A DNA stretch of 49,304 bases from SFDP01 sp051891855. GTDB taxonomy: Bacteria; Bacillota; Clostridia; Lachnospirales; Lachnospiraceae. Each line of letters opens with the position of its first letter. Positions within the stretch are counted from its first letter, which is position 1. Shown in pieces: positions 24,533-33,111 of this stretch. The notes below the pieces were generated by a model. That model was given only the letters and a program-made list of their open reading frames with translations, made no database searches and was not told where the DNA came from. The stretch is taken from contig JBJFFP010000034.1 in the NCBI GenBank assembly GCA_051891855.1, forward strand, positions 1 to 49,304, given 5' to 3'. The position numbers were made by a program, and so were the translations under genes.

Positions 24533-25550
24533 ATTCATTACCAAGCTTCCCACTCCGGAAGAAATCAAGGAACAGCTGCCGGTACCGGCTGAGCTGGTAA
24601 AATTAAAAGAAAAGCGTGACCAGGAGATTAAAGAGGTTATCTGTGGAAAAAGCAATAAATTTCTGCTGATTATCGGTCCCTGTTCTGCAGACAACGAGGA
24701 TTCTGTCTGCGAATATATCAGCCGTCTTGCCAAGCTCAATGATCGGGTAAAGGATAAGCTGATTCTGATTCCCAGAATCTATACCAATAAGCCCCGTACT
24801 ACAGGCGAAGGCTATAAGGGCATCGTTTCCCAGCCTGACCCGGAAAAGAAGCCTGATTTTTTACAGGGGCTTATTGCCATGCGTAAGATGCATATACGGG
24901 CTATGAAGGAATCCGGGCTTACTGCTGCCGATGAAATGCTCTATCCGGAAAACTGGCCCTATGTCTCCGATATCCTCTCCTACGTTGCCATCGGTGCCAG
25001 GTCTGTGGAGGATCAGCAGCATCGCTTAACCGTCAGCGGCTTTGATGTCCCTGCGGGAATGAAGAATCCTACCAGTGGTGACTTTTCCGTTATGTTAAAC
25101 TCTGTATATGCAGCACAGCAGTCACACTCCTTTATCTACAGAGGCTTCGAGGTGGAGACCCCCGGCAATCCCCTTGCCCACACAGTGCTTCGCGGGGCTG
25201 TAAATAAATATGGAAGAAGTCTCCCCAACTACCATTATGAAGACCTGCATTTACTTTTGAATCTCTATGGAGAACGGGATTTTTCCAATCCGGCCTGCAT
25301 CATTGATACCAATCACAACAACTCCAACAAGCAGTTTGAGCAGCAGGTTCGTATTGCCAAAGAGGTTATGCACAGCCGTAAGCTGAATGCAGATATTCAT
25401 GATCTGGTAAAGGGATTAATGATTGAAAGCTATTTGGTAGAAGGCTGTCAGAAAATCGGAGAAGGAATTTATGGTAAATCCATCACCGATCCCTGTCTGG
25501 GATGGCCGGAAACAGAAAAGCTGATTTATGATATAGCCGATTACGAATAG
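24522..25550 (+). CDS. aroF: 3-deoxy-7-phosphoheptulonate (DAHP) synthase, class I
   Basis: This enzyme condenses phosphoenolpyruvate with erythrose 4-phosphate, the first step of aromatic amino acid synthesis. The 342-residue protein matches the AroFGH type: LPTPEEIKEQLPVP near the N-terminus, IIGPCSADNEDSVCEY, RIYTNKPRTTGEGYKGIV, EMLYPENWPYVSDILSYVAIGARS, GMKNPTSGD and DTNHNNSNKQ. Metal and phosphate ligands appear conserved. It carries the short N-terminal arm used for feedback inhibition in this class. Whether it responds to Phe, Tyr or Trp cannot be told. It is monocistronic, ending at a strong stem. Confidence 0.95.
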   Translation: MSFKFITKLPTPEEIKEQLPVPAELVKLKEKRDQEIKEVICGKSNKFLLIIGPCSADNEDSVCEYISRLAKLNDRVKDKLILIPRIYTNKPRTTGEGYKGIVSQPDPEKKPDFLQGLIAMRKMHIRAMKESGLTAADEMLYPENWPYVSDILSYVAIGARSVEDQQHRLTVSGFDVPAGMKNPTSGDFSVMLNSVYAAQQSHSFIYRGFEVETPGNPLAHTVLRGAVNKYGRSLPNYHYEDLHLLLNLYGERDFSNPACIIDTNHNNSNKQFEQQVRIAKEVMHSRKLNADIHDLVKGLMIESYLVEGCQKIGEGIYGKSITDPCLGWPETEKLIYDIADYE

Positions 25551-25565
25551 TCCGGCTGTAAAAAT

Positions 25566-25604
25566 AAGGCTGATGCAAAGCCTCGTCTGCTTTGTATCAG
25601 CCTT
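25566..25604 (+). terminator. Bidirectional terminator between DAHP synthase and xerD
   Basis: AAGGCTGATGCAAAGC (25566-25581) pairs with GCTTTGTATCAGCCTT (25589-25604) with one G-U pair and a 7-nt loop; TAGTTTCTTT follows on the plus strand. It lies between the ends of the two convergent genes and can serve both. Confidence 0.88.
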
Positions 25605-25612
25605 TAGTTTCT

Positions 25613-26500
25613 TTATCCACGGGGATGTGCTTTCTGGTATACCTGCCGCAGTTTATTATGATTCATATTTGCATAAACCTGTGTGGTAGAAATGTCAGAG
25701 TGCCCCAGCATTTCCTGAACACTGCGTAAATCTGCTCCATTTTCCACCAGATGAACAGCGAAGGAATGTCTCAGCGTATGGGGTGTAATATCCTTCTCAA
25801 TCCCTGCCTTTGCCGCATAATGCTTTACCAGCTTCCAAAATCCCTGACGGCTCATGGGATGTCCCGAGCAATTGACAAAAATAATATCCGAGTCCACATC
25901 ATTAATCATGACCTTTCTGGAATTTTCCAGATATTGCAGCAACGCCTCTCTGGCTTTGGAGCCAAAAGGAATCACCCTGTCCTTCGCTCCATCCTTACAG
26001 ACGATATAATTCATCTGAAGATTCAGCTGTGAATTTTTCAATGTAATCAATTCTGTTACCCGAATCCCTGTAGCGTATAACAGCTCCAGCATAGCCCTGT
26101 CCCGCAGTTCCTTAGGATTCTTTCCTTTAGGCTGTTCCAACAGTCTTTCTACCTCCACCGTAGTCAGCACCTCCGGTAGCTTCTTATCAATCCTAGGCCC
26201 CTTTAAATCCTCTGCACAATCATAAATAATCACCTGTTCCTTAAGCAGATAAATATACCAGGATTTGATTGCCGCAATATTGCGGGAAATGGTTGAGGGA
26301 GCAAACTGCTTTTCCTCCAGATAGTCAATATACTCACGAAGCTTTCCCTCATCAATCTGACTTACCCGGTGAATATCCTTCGACTCCAACCAGATGCGCA
26401 TCTTATTTAAATCACGGGAATAAGACATCTGCGTATTGTAAGATGTCTTTTTCACATTATGTAAATAGGATATAAATCCCTCTACCGCTTGCTCAATCAT
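25613..26500 (-). CDS. xerD: Tyrosine recombinase XerD
   Basis: XerD, with XerC, resolves chromosome dimers at dif. The 295-residue protein has an N-terminal SAM-like DNA-binding domain (about 1-90, FISYLHNVKKTSYNTQMSYS) and a catalytic domain with Arg in LLYATGIRVTELITL, HTLRHSFAVHLVENGADLR, LGHSDISTTQVYANM and the final Tyr in that motif. This is a housekeeping Xer rather than a phage integrase, as shown by its length and its place next to spoIIM and nudF, the order seen in Bacillus. Confidence 0.94.
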   Translation of the reverse strand: MIEQAVEGFISYLHNVKKTSYNTQMSYSRDLNKMRIWLESKDIHRVSQIDEGKLREYIDYLEEKQFAPSTISRNIAAIKSWYIYLLKEQVIIYDCAEDLKGPRIDKKLPEVLTTVEVERLLEQPKGKNPKELRDRAMLELLYATGIRVTELITLKNSQLNLQMNYIVCKDGAKDRVIPFGSKAREALLQYLENSRKVMINDVDSDIIFVNCSGHPMSRQGFWKLVKHYAAKAGIEKDITPHTLRHSFAVHLVENGADLRSVQEMLGHSDISTTQVYANMNHNKLRQVYQKAHPRG

Positions 26501-26565
26501 CCTTATACCTTTCCGGCAGCTGCCTCATCGAATGTCTTCTATCCCAAAGACGATGGACTTTTTTC

Positions 26566-26594
26566 ATTATACGCACAAAAAAAGGTAAAAGCAA
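26566..26594 (-). promoter_or_regulatory. Promoter of xerD
   Basis: On the minus strand TTGCTT (26589-26594) and a consensus TATAAT (26566-26571) are 17 bp apart, about 60 bp upstream of the xerD start. Confidence 0.7.
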
Positions 26595-26692
26595 CGATTA
26601 AATTTGCCTAAATAATCCTTTATTCTCGGTGATTTTTAAGCTTCTACAAGATATCGCAAAAGGAGCCTTAACGAAATACCATATATAGTAAT

Positions 26693-27277
26693 CTATCCCA
26701 GAATCAGAGGAACAATATTTTTCAAAAGCAAGGGATTTATCCAGCATTCACTTATAACTCCCACAAGCAGCAGACCGAAAGAGGCAAGCAGACATTCCAA
26801 TTTCCTGCGTCCTCCTCCCTTTTCTTTTTCAGTCAAGGGTGGCAGATACTTCAGACAATAATTTCCCAACAGCAGGTATCCCGGCATATAAAACAGAGTC
26901 TGTGGAAATACCAAGCCGAAATACAACAGGATTCCTTTAAATCCGTATTTAATTATCAATAATTCAGAAACTGCACCAGCACTTATTCCCCAATAGGCAA
27001 AGCTAAATAAGGTTATGGGGCGGTTCAGAACAGAATGAGACAGTAGCCATAACAGAAAAAAAGTCCGAAGTCTTTTTCCTGCAGTAAGAAAGAACAGCAT
27101 CCCTTTATCAATACTCAGATGCTCAATTTTCCCTAAATAAACGGGCTCCAGACCGGTCATGTCCCAAATTTGACTTTCTCTGGTCAAGGAAGAGAAAAAC
27201 AAACCTATAAAAAAACAAAGAAGAAACAGGATCAGAAGGATAATCCCGCCATATCGGTAAAAAACTGACCTTTTCAA
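26693..27277 (-). CDS. spoIIM: Stage II sporulation protein M
   Basis: SpoIIM works with SpoIID and SpoIIP in septal wall remodelling and engulfment of the forespore. The 194-residue protein has an N-terminal membrane helix (about 8-30), an extracytoplasmic stretch and four more hydrophobic segments, with the family core SAGAVSELLIIKYGFKGILLY (about 100-120) and GYLLLGNY. It starts with TTG at 27277, preceded by GGAGGCTCC; no ATG is better placed. Placement between nudF and xerD matches B. subtilis and supports the call. Confidence 0.9.
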   Translation of the reverse strand: MKRSVFYRYGGIILLILFLLCFFIGLFFSSLTRESQIWDMTGLEPVYLGKIEHLSIDKGMLFFLTAGKRLRTFFLLWLLSHSVLNRPITLFSFAYWGISAGAVSELLIIKYGFKGILLYFGLVFPQTLFYMPGYLLLGNYCLKYLPPLTEKEKGGGRRKLECLLASFGLLLVGVISECWINPLLLKNIVPLILG

Positions 27278-27349
27278 GGAGCCTCCGGTTGATCTTTCCT
27301 GTTTCTTCTATATATATGATTTTACTTCTTTTTTATGAGTATATTTATA

Positions 27350-27898
27350 TTAAAAGCTCTGCTCTTTTAGAATATATTTATTTCGGTAACTCATAATGGC
27401 AGATATGGTTTTGGAATCTTCAATCTTTCCCTCATAAATCATCTCGCAAAGCTCTTCCGGGGTATAAGCCTCCACACGGATAAACTCATCCTCATCCAGA
27501 TTCTGCTGGCTCTTTTTTAAATTCTTTGCCACATAAATATCAATTTTCTCATTGCAAAAGGCAACTGTTGTCCGTATACGGATCAGCAGCTCCAAATCCT
27601 TTGATGAATAGCCGGTTTCCTCCTCCAGCTCTCTTGCTGCTGCCAAATGGGTAGGCTCATCTTCTCCGTTCAGTCCTCCGGCAGGAATTTCCAGAGTTTC
27701 CCGCTCCAGGGCATTACGGTACTGCCTTACCATAAGTATCTTCCCCTCATCCGTTACGGGAACCACTGCTGCAGCTCCCTTATGTCCGATAAAATCCCAG
27801 GTAACTACATTACCATTGGGAACCTTGACAGTATCCTGGTAATAATCAATAATCGCTCCATGGGCAATTAATTTTCGTTCAAGACGCTGAAATTCCAT
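27350..27898 (-). CDS. nudF: ADP-ribose pyrophosphatase (Nudix hydrolase)
   Basis: This enzyme splits ADP-ribose into AMP and ribose 5-phosphate. The 182-residue protein has the Nudix box in the region GLNGEDEPTHLAAARELEEE followed by TGY (about residues 75-97), with the catalytic REL-EE core. MVRQYRNALERETLEIPAGG before it is typical of the ADP-ribose group. GAGGTTAG precedes the ATG. It lies between an aminotransferase gene (25 bp) and spoIIM. Confidence 0.93.
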   Translation of the reverse strand: MEFQRLERKLIAHGAIIDYYQDTVKVPNGNVVTWDFIGHKGAAAVVPVTDEGKILMVRQYRNALERETLEIPAGGLNGEDEPTHLAAARELEEETGYSSKDLELLIRIRTTVAFCNEKIDIYVAKNLKKSQQNLDEDEFIRVEAYTPEELCEMIYEGKIEDSKTISAIMSYRNKYILKEQSF

Positions 27899-27923
27899 AT
27901 CACTAACCTCTTTTTATCCCCAC

Positions 27924-29210
27924 CTATACCTGTTCCAAAAGCTTCTCTACACTGACCAGTTTTACGCAAAGCGTAAAAATCTCCGCTGCCGCTGCCATCT
28001 CTTCCGGTGAAGGAAATGAAGGGGCAATACGAATATTACTGTCCTTAGGATCCTTTTTGTAGGGATAGGTAGCACCGGCTCCGGTAAGAGTAATTCCTGC
28101 TTCCTTACATTTTGCTACAATAGCCTTTGCACAGCCCTCCATAGCATCAAAGGAAATAAAGTAGCCCCCATGAGGAGCAATCCAACTTCCTGTTCCGGTT
28201 CCTCTTAAATTCTTATCCAGAATCTCCAGGACCGCTTCAAATTTGGGTCTCATAATATCCCCATGCTTTTTCATATGAGCCATAATTCCATCCAGATTCT
28301 TAAAATACTTCACATGTCTTAACTGGTTAATCTTGTCATAGCCAATGGTCTGCAGGGTAATGGAGCTTCTCATCCAGTCCAGATTCTTTTCTGAAGCTGC
28401 GACTGCTGCAATACCGCTTCCGGAAAAGCTGATCTTACTGGTAGATGCGAACATAAATACCATATCAGGATTTCCTGCCTTTTCACATTCTTCAATAATG
28501 TTTAAAATATGATCCTGCTTATCCTCATACAAGTGGTGTACCGCATAAGCGTTATCCCAATAGATTCTGAATCCCTTTGCCGCAGGCTTTAAATTGGCAA
28601 ATCGCCTTACAGTTTCATCACTGTAGGAGATTCCCTGAGGATTGGAATACTTAGGTACACACCAGATTCCCTTTACGGAAGGATCCTGATTTACCATTTC
28701 TTCCACCATATCCATATCCGGACCGTCGACACTCATGGGAATATTAATCATCTCAATACCAAAATGCTCTGTAATGGCAAAATGTCTATCATAACCGGGG
28801 ACGGGACATAAAAATTTCACCTTTTCCAGCTTACACCAGGGTGTACTTCCGCATACACCGTGGGTTACGGAGCGTGAAATACTGTCATACATAATGGGCA
28901 GACTGGCATTTCCCAAAACCATAACCTTATTGGGAGAAACCTCCATAATCTCTGCCATCATCTGCTTAGCTTCCGGGAGCCCATCCAGAATACCATAGTT
29001 TCGACAGTCTGTTCCGTCAGAGGCCTGCAAAGATGTAGTGGAATTTAAAGCATCCATCAGCCCCATACACATATCCAGCTGTGCCGGTGAAGGCTTCCCA
29101 CGAGACATATCCAGCTTCAGATTCTTAGTCTTGGCTTCCTTATACTGCTGCTCCAATTCTTCCTTAAGCTGCACCAGCTCTTCCTTAGATAATGATTTAA
29201 ATTCCTTCAT
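27924..29210 (-). CDS. PLP-dependent aminotransferase, class I (aspartate aminotransferase subgroup Ic-like)
   Basis: It transfers amino groups with pyridoxal phosphate; aspartate is the likely donor for this group, but this is not provable here. The 428-residue protein shows MSRGKPSPAQLDM near the N-terminus, GNASLPIMYDSISR at the cofactor phosphate loop, CVPKYSNPQGISYSDE, YWDNAYAVHHLY with the Asp that binds the pyridine nitrogen, and the Lys loop FMFASTSKISFSGSGIAA. These match the MocR-like aspartate aminotransferase family (PF12897, from memory). The ATG at 29210 has AAGGAGGACGG upstream and is preferred over 29237. Confidence 0.88.
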   Translation of the reverse strand: MKEFKSLSKEELVQLKEELEQQYKEAKTKNLKLDMSRGKPSPAQLDMCMGLMDALNSTTSLQASDGTDCRNYGILDGLPEAKQMMAEIMEVSPNKVMVLGNASLPIMYDSISRSVTHGVCGSTPWCKLEKVKFLCPVPGYDRHFAITEHFGIEMINIPMSVDGPDMDMVEEMVNQDPSVKGIWCVPKYSNPQGISYSDETVRRFANLKPAAKGFRIYWDNAYAVHHLYEDKQDHILNIIEECEKAGNPDMVFMFASTSKISFSGSGIAAVAASEKNLDWMRSSITLQTIGYDKINQLRHVKYFKNLDGIMAHMKKHGDIMRPKFEAVLEILDKNLRGTGTGSWIAPHGGYFISFDAMEGCAKAIVAKCKEAGITLTGAGATYPYKKDPKDSNIRIAPSFPSPEEMAAAAEIFTLCVKLVSVEKLLEQV

Positions 29211-29311
29211 TCCGTCCTCCTTTTTATAAAAAAGCATAAGCTCATCTGTACATTTGTATACAATTATACGAACCTTACCCAGTTTACACTATTTTCCTCC
29301 TCTATACAAGC

Positions 29312-29347
29312 AAAAAAAGAGAGAAAAACAAATTATTTTTCTCTCTT
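29312..29347 (-). terminator. Strong terminator after rny
   Basis: A 12-bp stem AAGAGAGAAAAA / TTTTTCTCTCTT (29317-29328 and 29336-29347) with a 7-nt loop is followed on the minus strand by a run of T. It lies about 25 bp after the rny stop. Confidence 0.9.
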
Positions 29348-29369
29348 AATCTGTACTGTTTTACTATTC

Positions 29370-30911
29370 TTACTTAGCATAATCCACAACGCGGCTTTCA
29401 CGGATTACATTGACCTTAATCTGTCCCGGATATTCCATCTCAGCTTCAATTTGTTTGGAAATATCCCGTGCCAGTAATACCATGTCAGCATCATTGATCT
29501 GATCGGGAACTACCATTACACGAACCTCCCTACCGGCCTGAATGGCAAAAGATTTTTCTACACCTTTGAAATTGTTTGTAATCTCTTCTAATTGTTTTAA
29601 ACGGGTTGTATAGGTTTCTAATGTTTCTCTTCTCGCACCCGGACGAGCTGCGGAAATGGTATCCGCTGCATGTACAAGGCAGGATATCAAAGATGTGGGC
29701 TCAGTATCTCCATGATGAGATTCCACTGCATTGATGACCACTGCCGATTCCTTATACTTACGGCACAGCTCTGAACCCAGCTGAATATGGCTTCCTTCCA
29801 TATCATGGTCAACAGCCTTACCGATATCGTGCAGCAGACCTGCTCTTTTAGCAAGGCGGATGTCCAGTCCCAGCTCTGCCGCTAAAATTCCACACAGCTG
29901 AGCCACCTCAATGGAATGCTTCAATACATTCTGTCCGTAGCTGGTTCTGAACTTCATCTTACCTAACAATCTAACCAGCTCAGGATGGATTCCATGAACA
30001 CCCACTTCAAGGATAGCTGCCTCTCCCTCTTCCTTAATCATCATCTCAACTTCACGCTGAGCCTTCTCCACCATCTCCTCAATACGGGCAGGATGGATAC
30101 GGCCATCAACAATCAGTTTTTCAAGGGCAATTCTGGCCACTTCCCTACGAATAGGGTCGAAGCCGGAAAGAACTACTGCTTCCGGTGTATCATCAATAAT
30201 CAAATCCACTCCGGTCAGGGTTTCAAGGGTTCTGATATTACGTCCCTCTCTACCGATGATTCTTCCCTTCATTTCGTCATTTGGAAGCTGCACAACAGAA
30301 ATGGTGGTCTCGGACACATGGTCAGCTGCACATCTTTGTATAGCATTTACCACATACTCCTTCGCCTTCTTGTCTGCCTCTTCCTTTGCTCTTGTTTCTA
30401 ATTCCTTAACAAGAACAGCAGTTTCATGCTTTACTTCGTCTTCAACAATTTTCAATAAGTATTCTTTTGCCTGGTCGGAGGTTAACCCTGAGATTCGTTC
30501 CAGTTCCTGTACTCTTTCCTCATTGAGCCTGGCAATCTTTTCCTTCTGCCTGGAAAGCTCATCCTCCCTTACGGCCAGACTTGCTTCCTTCTTCTCAATG
30601 GCGTCCGCTTTCTTATCGATGTTCTCTTCCTTCTGCTGAATGCGGCGTTCATAGCGTTGCGCTTCTGCCCGGCGTTCCTTAATCTCCTTGTCCAACTCAT
30701 TCTTGGTACGAATGGACTCTTCCTTAACCTCAAGGAGACTTTCACGCTTCTTATTTTCAGCAGTTTTCAGTGCTTCATCGATAATCTCTCTCGCCTTTTC
30801 CTCTGCATTGCCAATGGTAGAAGCTGCACACTTCTTCTGATAAGAAGTAGTTACTGCAGCTGTAATTACAACAGCAATTACAAGGATTAAGGCACCAATC
30901 ACGATTTCCAT
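29370..30911 (-). CDS. rny: Ribonuclease Y
   Basis: RNase Y is a membrane-bound endoribonuclease that initiates mRNA decay in many Firmicutes. The 513-residue protein has an N-terminal membrane helix (about 3-22), a long coiled coil (about 40-170, rich in Glu, Lys and Arg), a KH RNA-binding domain with GRIIGREGRNIRTLETLTGVDL (first part at about 215), and an HD domain with LLHDIGKAVDHDMEGSH and ESHHGD. The ATG at 30911 is chosen; the upstream GTG (30923) is too close to the AAGGAGG site. Confidence 0.97.
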   Translation of the reverse strand: MEIVIGALILVIAVVITAAVTTSYQKKCAASTIGNAEEKAREIIDEALKTAENKKRESLLEVKEESIRTKNELDKEIKERRAEAQRYERRIQQKEENIDKKADAIEKKEASLAVREDELSRQKEKIARLNEERVQELERISGLTSDQAKEYLLKIVEDEVKHETAVLVKELETRAKEEADKKAKEYVVNAIQRCAADHVSETTISVVQLPNDEMKGRIIGREGRNIRTLETLTGVDLIIDDTPEAVVLSGFDPIRREVARIALEKLIVDGRIHPARIEEMVEKAQREVEMMIKEEGEAAILEVGVHGIHPELVRLLGKMKFRTSYGQNVLKHSIEVAQLCGILAAELGLDIRLAKRAGLLHDIGKAVDHDMEGSHIQLGSELCRKYKESAVVINAVESHHGDTEPTSLISCLVHAADTISAARPGARRETLETYTTRLKQLEEITNNFKGVEKSFAIQAGREVRVMVVPDQINDADMVLLARDISKQIEAEMEYPGQIKVNVIRESRVVDYAK

Positions 30912-31027
30912 GTACAGGAGCACCTCCTTATTTAATTTTCATTGTACGATAACTTAAATAAAATAGGATACAAATAAATAACTAACTATATTTGTCCGTA
31001 TTCCACATAGCAGTCTACAACACTTTT

Positions 31028-31056
31028 ATTCTATACAAAAAAGCACAGTGTGTCAA
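31028..31056 (-). promoter_or_regulatory. Promoter of rny
   Basis: On the minus strand a consensus TTGACA (31051-31056) and TAGAAT (31028-31033) are 17 bp apart. The leader is about 110 nt, A/T-rich, with no clear stem. Confidence 0.75.
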
Positions 31057-31093
31057 GAAAAAAACAGTCTTCTTTTATAAAATATGAATCAGT

Positions 31094-31726
31094 TCAAAAG
31101 TCATCTATGCCTTCCGTATTTAGTAACTGTCTGATGATTTCACAAGGTATCCCCCTACGCAGCAGGAAAGCAAACAGTTTCTGTCTCTCCTTCCAATCTG
31201 TCCCCTCCGGCGTATATCCTTTCTTCTCCAGCAGGTGTTTGGCCTGCATTAGCTGCAGCCCTTCTTCCTCTCCCCTTTCATAGGAGTGTTCAAATGCTCT
31301 CGCTAGAATCTCTCCGGAAATTCCCTTGGCCCTAAGCTTCTCTTCCAGCTTCCGTTTAGACTGTCCCGCCTTATGATACTGAATATACTGACATGCATAA
31401 TCATAATCATCAATATAATGAAAGGACTTCACATATTCAATAGCCTCATCTATGATCTTATCCGGATATCTGCTCTCCTTCAGCTTATCCCTCAGCTTTT
31501 TCTCCGTATAGGCTCTGGATTTCAGCAGATTAAGGCATCTCTTTTTAGCCCGCTTCGGAAGTACCTTCACATATATTTCCTGATAAGCTTCTTCCGTCAG
31601 CGATTCCCCTTTTTTTACTCTATAAGAAGAAAGCTCGCCTTTGTATAACACAAAGGCGAACTGCTCATCCAGATAAATACTGTATTTCTGTTTGGAAAAT
31701 TCCTGAATATCCGTTACAACTCTCAT
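31094..31726 (-). CDS. recX: Regulatory protein RecX
   Basis: RecX binds RecA filaments and limits their activity. The 210-residue protein is small, basic and helical, with the repeated three-helix pattern of the family: RCLNLLKSRAYTEKKLRDKL, then ALEYVKSFHYIDDYDYAC-like sequence (here IDEAIEYVKSFHYIDDYDY), and KAGQSKRKLEEKLRAKGIS. Its ATG overlaps the recA stop by 4 bp (ATGA), so the two are translated together and both come under the recA promoter. Confidence 0.93.
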   Translation of the reverse strand: MRVVTDIQEFSKQKYSIYLDEQFAFVLYKGELSSYRVKKGESLTEEAYQEIYVKVLPKRAKKRCLNLLKSRAYTEKKLRDKLKESRYPDKIIDEAIEYVKSFHYIDDYDYACQYIQYHKAGQSKRKLEEKLRAKGISGEILARAFEHSYERGEEEGLQLMQAKHLLEKKGYTPEGTDWKERQKLFAFLLRRGIPCEIIRQLLNTEGIDDF

Positions 31727-32796
31727 TCTGCACTTTCCTTAGTCCTACTGCTCTTCTTTGCCGGCGCCGGCTCCTGGTCAGCTGCCGGCCCCTGTACTTC
31801 ATCTCCCAGACCGAAATGGGCTCTTACCTTCTTCTCTACTTCCTCACAAACGGTTGGATTATCCTTCAGATACTGCTTCGCGTTCTCTCTTCCCTGTCCG
31901 ATTTTACTGCCTTCATAGGCATACCAAGCACCGCTCTTACTGACGATTCCGTTATCTGCCGCCAAATCCAGAATATCTCCCACCCGGGAAATACCTTCGC
32001 CAAACATAATATCAAACTCTGCCTCTTTAAACGGAGGAGCAATCTTATTCTTTACTACCTTCACACGGGTACGGTTTCCGACCACCTCTCCACTTTGCTT
32101 CAAGGCTTCACTCCTCCTTACATCCAATCGGACAGAGGAATAGAACTTCAATGCACGTCCACCGGTAGTCGTCTCCGGATTGCCAAACATTACTCCCACC
32201 TTCTCTCGAAGCTGATTAATGAAGATAACCGTACAGTTGGACTTACTGATAACCGCAGTCAGCTTACGTAGTGCCTGGGACATCAGTCTTGCCTGAAGAC
32301 CCACATGAGAATCCCCCATATCGCCATCAATCTCTGCCTTAGGCACCAGTGCAGCAACAGAGTCTACAACCACAAGATCAATGGCCCCGGAACGCACCAT
32401 GGTCTCGGTAATCTCCAAAGCCTGCTCCCCGTTATCCGGCTGGGAAATGTATAGATTGTCAATATCCACACCAATATTCTTGGCATAAACCGGATCCAGG
32501 GCATGCTCAGCATCAATAAAACCGGCAATTCCGCCTCTCTTCTGTACCTCTGCAATCATATGTAAGGTTACGGTGGTCTTACCGCTGGATTCCGGTCCGT
32601 AGATCTCTACGATTCGTCCCTTGGGTATACCCCCCAGTCCCAAAGCCAGATCCAGACTTAAGGAGCCTGTCGGTATAGTCTCTACATTCATCTGTGCAGA
32701 GGGATCCCCCAGCTTCATTACTGCTCCCTTGCCGTACTGTCTTTCAATTTGTGAAATGGCCGCATCCAAGGCCTTTAATTTCTCATCTCTTTCCAT
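31723..32796 (-). CDS. recA: Recombinase RecA
   Basis: RecA performs strand exchange and stimulates LexA self-cleavage. The 357-residue protein has Walker A GPESSGKTT near 69, LVVVDSVAALVPKAEIDGDM, loop L1/L2 sequences (MGDSHVGLQARLMSQALRKL; INQLREKVGVMFGNPETTTG) and the Ala/Pro/Lys-rich tail. Length is normal and no intein is present. ATG with AAGGAGAAC upstream. The promoter carries LexA boxes, so it is SOS-controlled. Confidence 0.98.
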   Translation of the reverse strand: MERDEKLKALDAAISQIERQYGKGAVMKLGDPSAQMNVETIPTGSLSLDLALGLGGIPKGRIVEIYGPESSGKTTVTLHMIAEVQKRGGIAGFIDAEHALDPVYAKNIGVDIDNLYISQPDNGEQALEITETMVRSGAIDLVVVDSVAALVPKAEIDGDMGDSHVGLQARLMSQALRKLTAVISKSNCTVIFINQLREKVGVMFGNPETTTGGRALKFYSSVRLDVRRSEALKQSGEVVGNRTRVKVVKNKIAPPFKEAEFDIMFGEGISRVGDILDLAADNGIVSKSGAWYAYEGSKIGQGRENAKQYLKDNPTVCEEVEKKVRAHFGLGDEVQGPAADQEPAPAKKSSRTKESAE

Positions 32797-32814
32797 AGAT
32801 TTGTTCTCCTTGTT

Positions 32815-32828
32815 AGAACATGTGTTCT
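32815..32828 (-). promoter_or_regulatory. LexA box 2 in the recA leader
   Basis: AGAACACATGTTCT on the minus strand is a 14-bp palindrome that matches the Gram-positive SOS consensus CGAACRNRYGTTYC at 12 of 14 positions. It lies between the -10 box and the recA start codon, where bound LexA would block elongation. Confidence 0.75.
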
Positions 32829-32838
32829 CGTTTTATTC

Positions 32839-32867
32839 ACTTTAAAACATTTGTTCGGTTTTGTCAA
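32839..32867 (-). promoter_or_regulatory. recA promoter with LexA box 1 in its spacer
   Basis: On the minus strand, TTGACA (32862-32867) and TAAAGT (32839-32844) are 17 bp apart. The spacer contains CGAACAAATGTTTT (32844-32857), which fits the CGAACRNRYGTTYC SOS box at 13 of 14 positions. LexA would sit directly on the promoter. Confidence 0.85.
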
Positions 32868-33075
32868 GCTTCTTTTTATCTTTCTTTTCCTTCTGCCTTA
32901 TACCCCCAATGGCATCCCTCCTTATTTTCTTCCTTCATGCTTTGAAAAATGGTGAAACACCCGATAGGCAAAGCAGATTTGTTGTCAGATCATTTGGGAT
33001 TTGTACTGCTTTCTTATTCTACAGGCTTCCTCTGCTTTTGTCCAGTAAAAATTAACCCTTCAGCTTAATTTCTGT
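32868..33075. other. Intergenic stretch without recognisable gene
   Basis: About 200 bp between the recA promoter and the cinA terminator. A 64-codon plus-strand frame here has no ribosome binding site and no recognisable family pattern. I see no RNA fold or repeat. Confidence 0.6.
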
Positions 33076-33111
33076 AAAAAAGGCTCTGCAGAAACTAATT
33101 CTGCAAAGCCT
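33076..33111 (-). terminator. Terminator overlapping the cinA stop codon
   Basis: On the minus strand AGGCTTTGCAGAA pairs with TTCTGCAGAGCCT (one G-U pair) around a 5-nt loop, followed by TTTTTT. The left arm is made of the last cinA codons, and the stop codon lies in the loop region, so transcription ends just past the coding sequence. Confidence 0.9.

Noticed and set aside
25613..26500. Integrase of a mobile element
   Set aside because: The protein is a housekeeping XerD by length, motifs and the nudF-spoIIM-xerD order; no element ends or cargo genes are seen.
32861..33055. 64-codon frame between recA promoter and cinA terminator
   Set aside because: It begins inside the recA promoter, has no ribosome binding site and no recognisable family.
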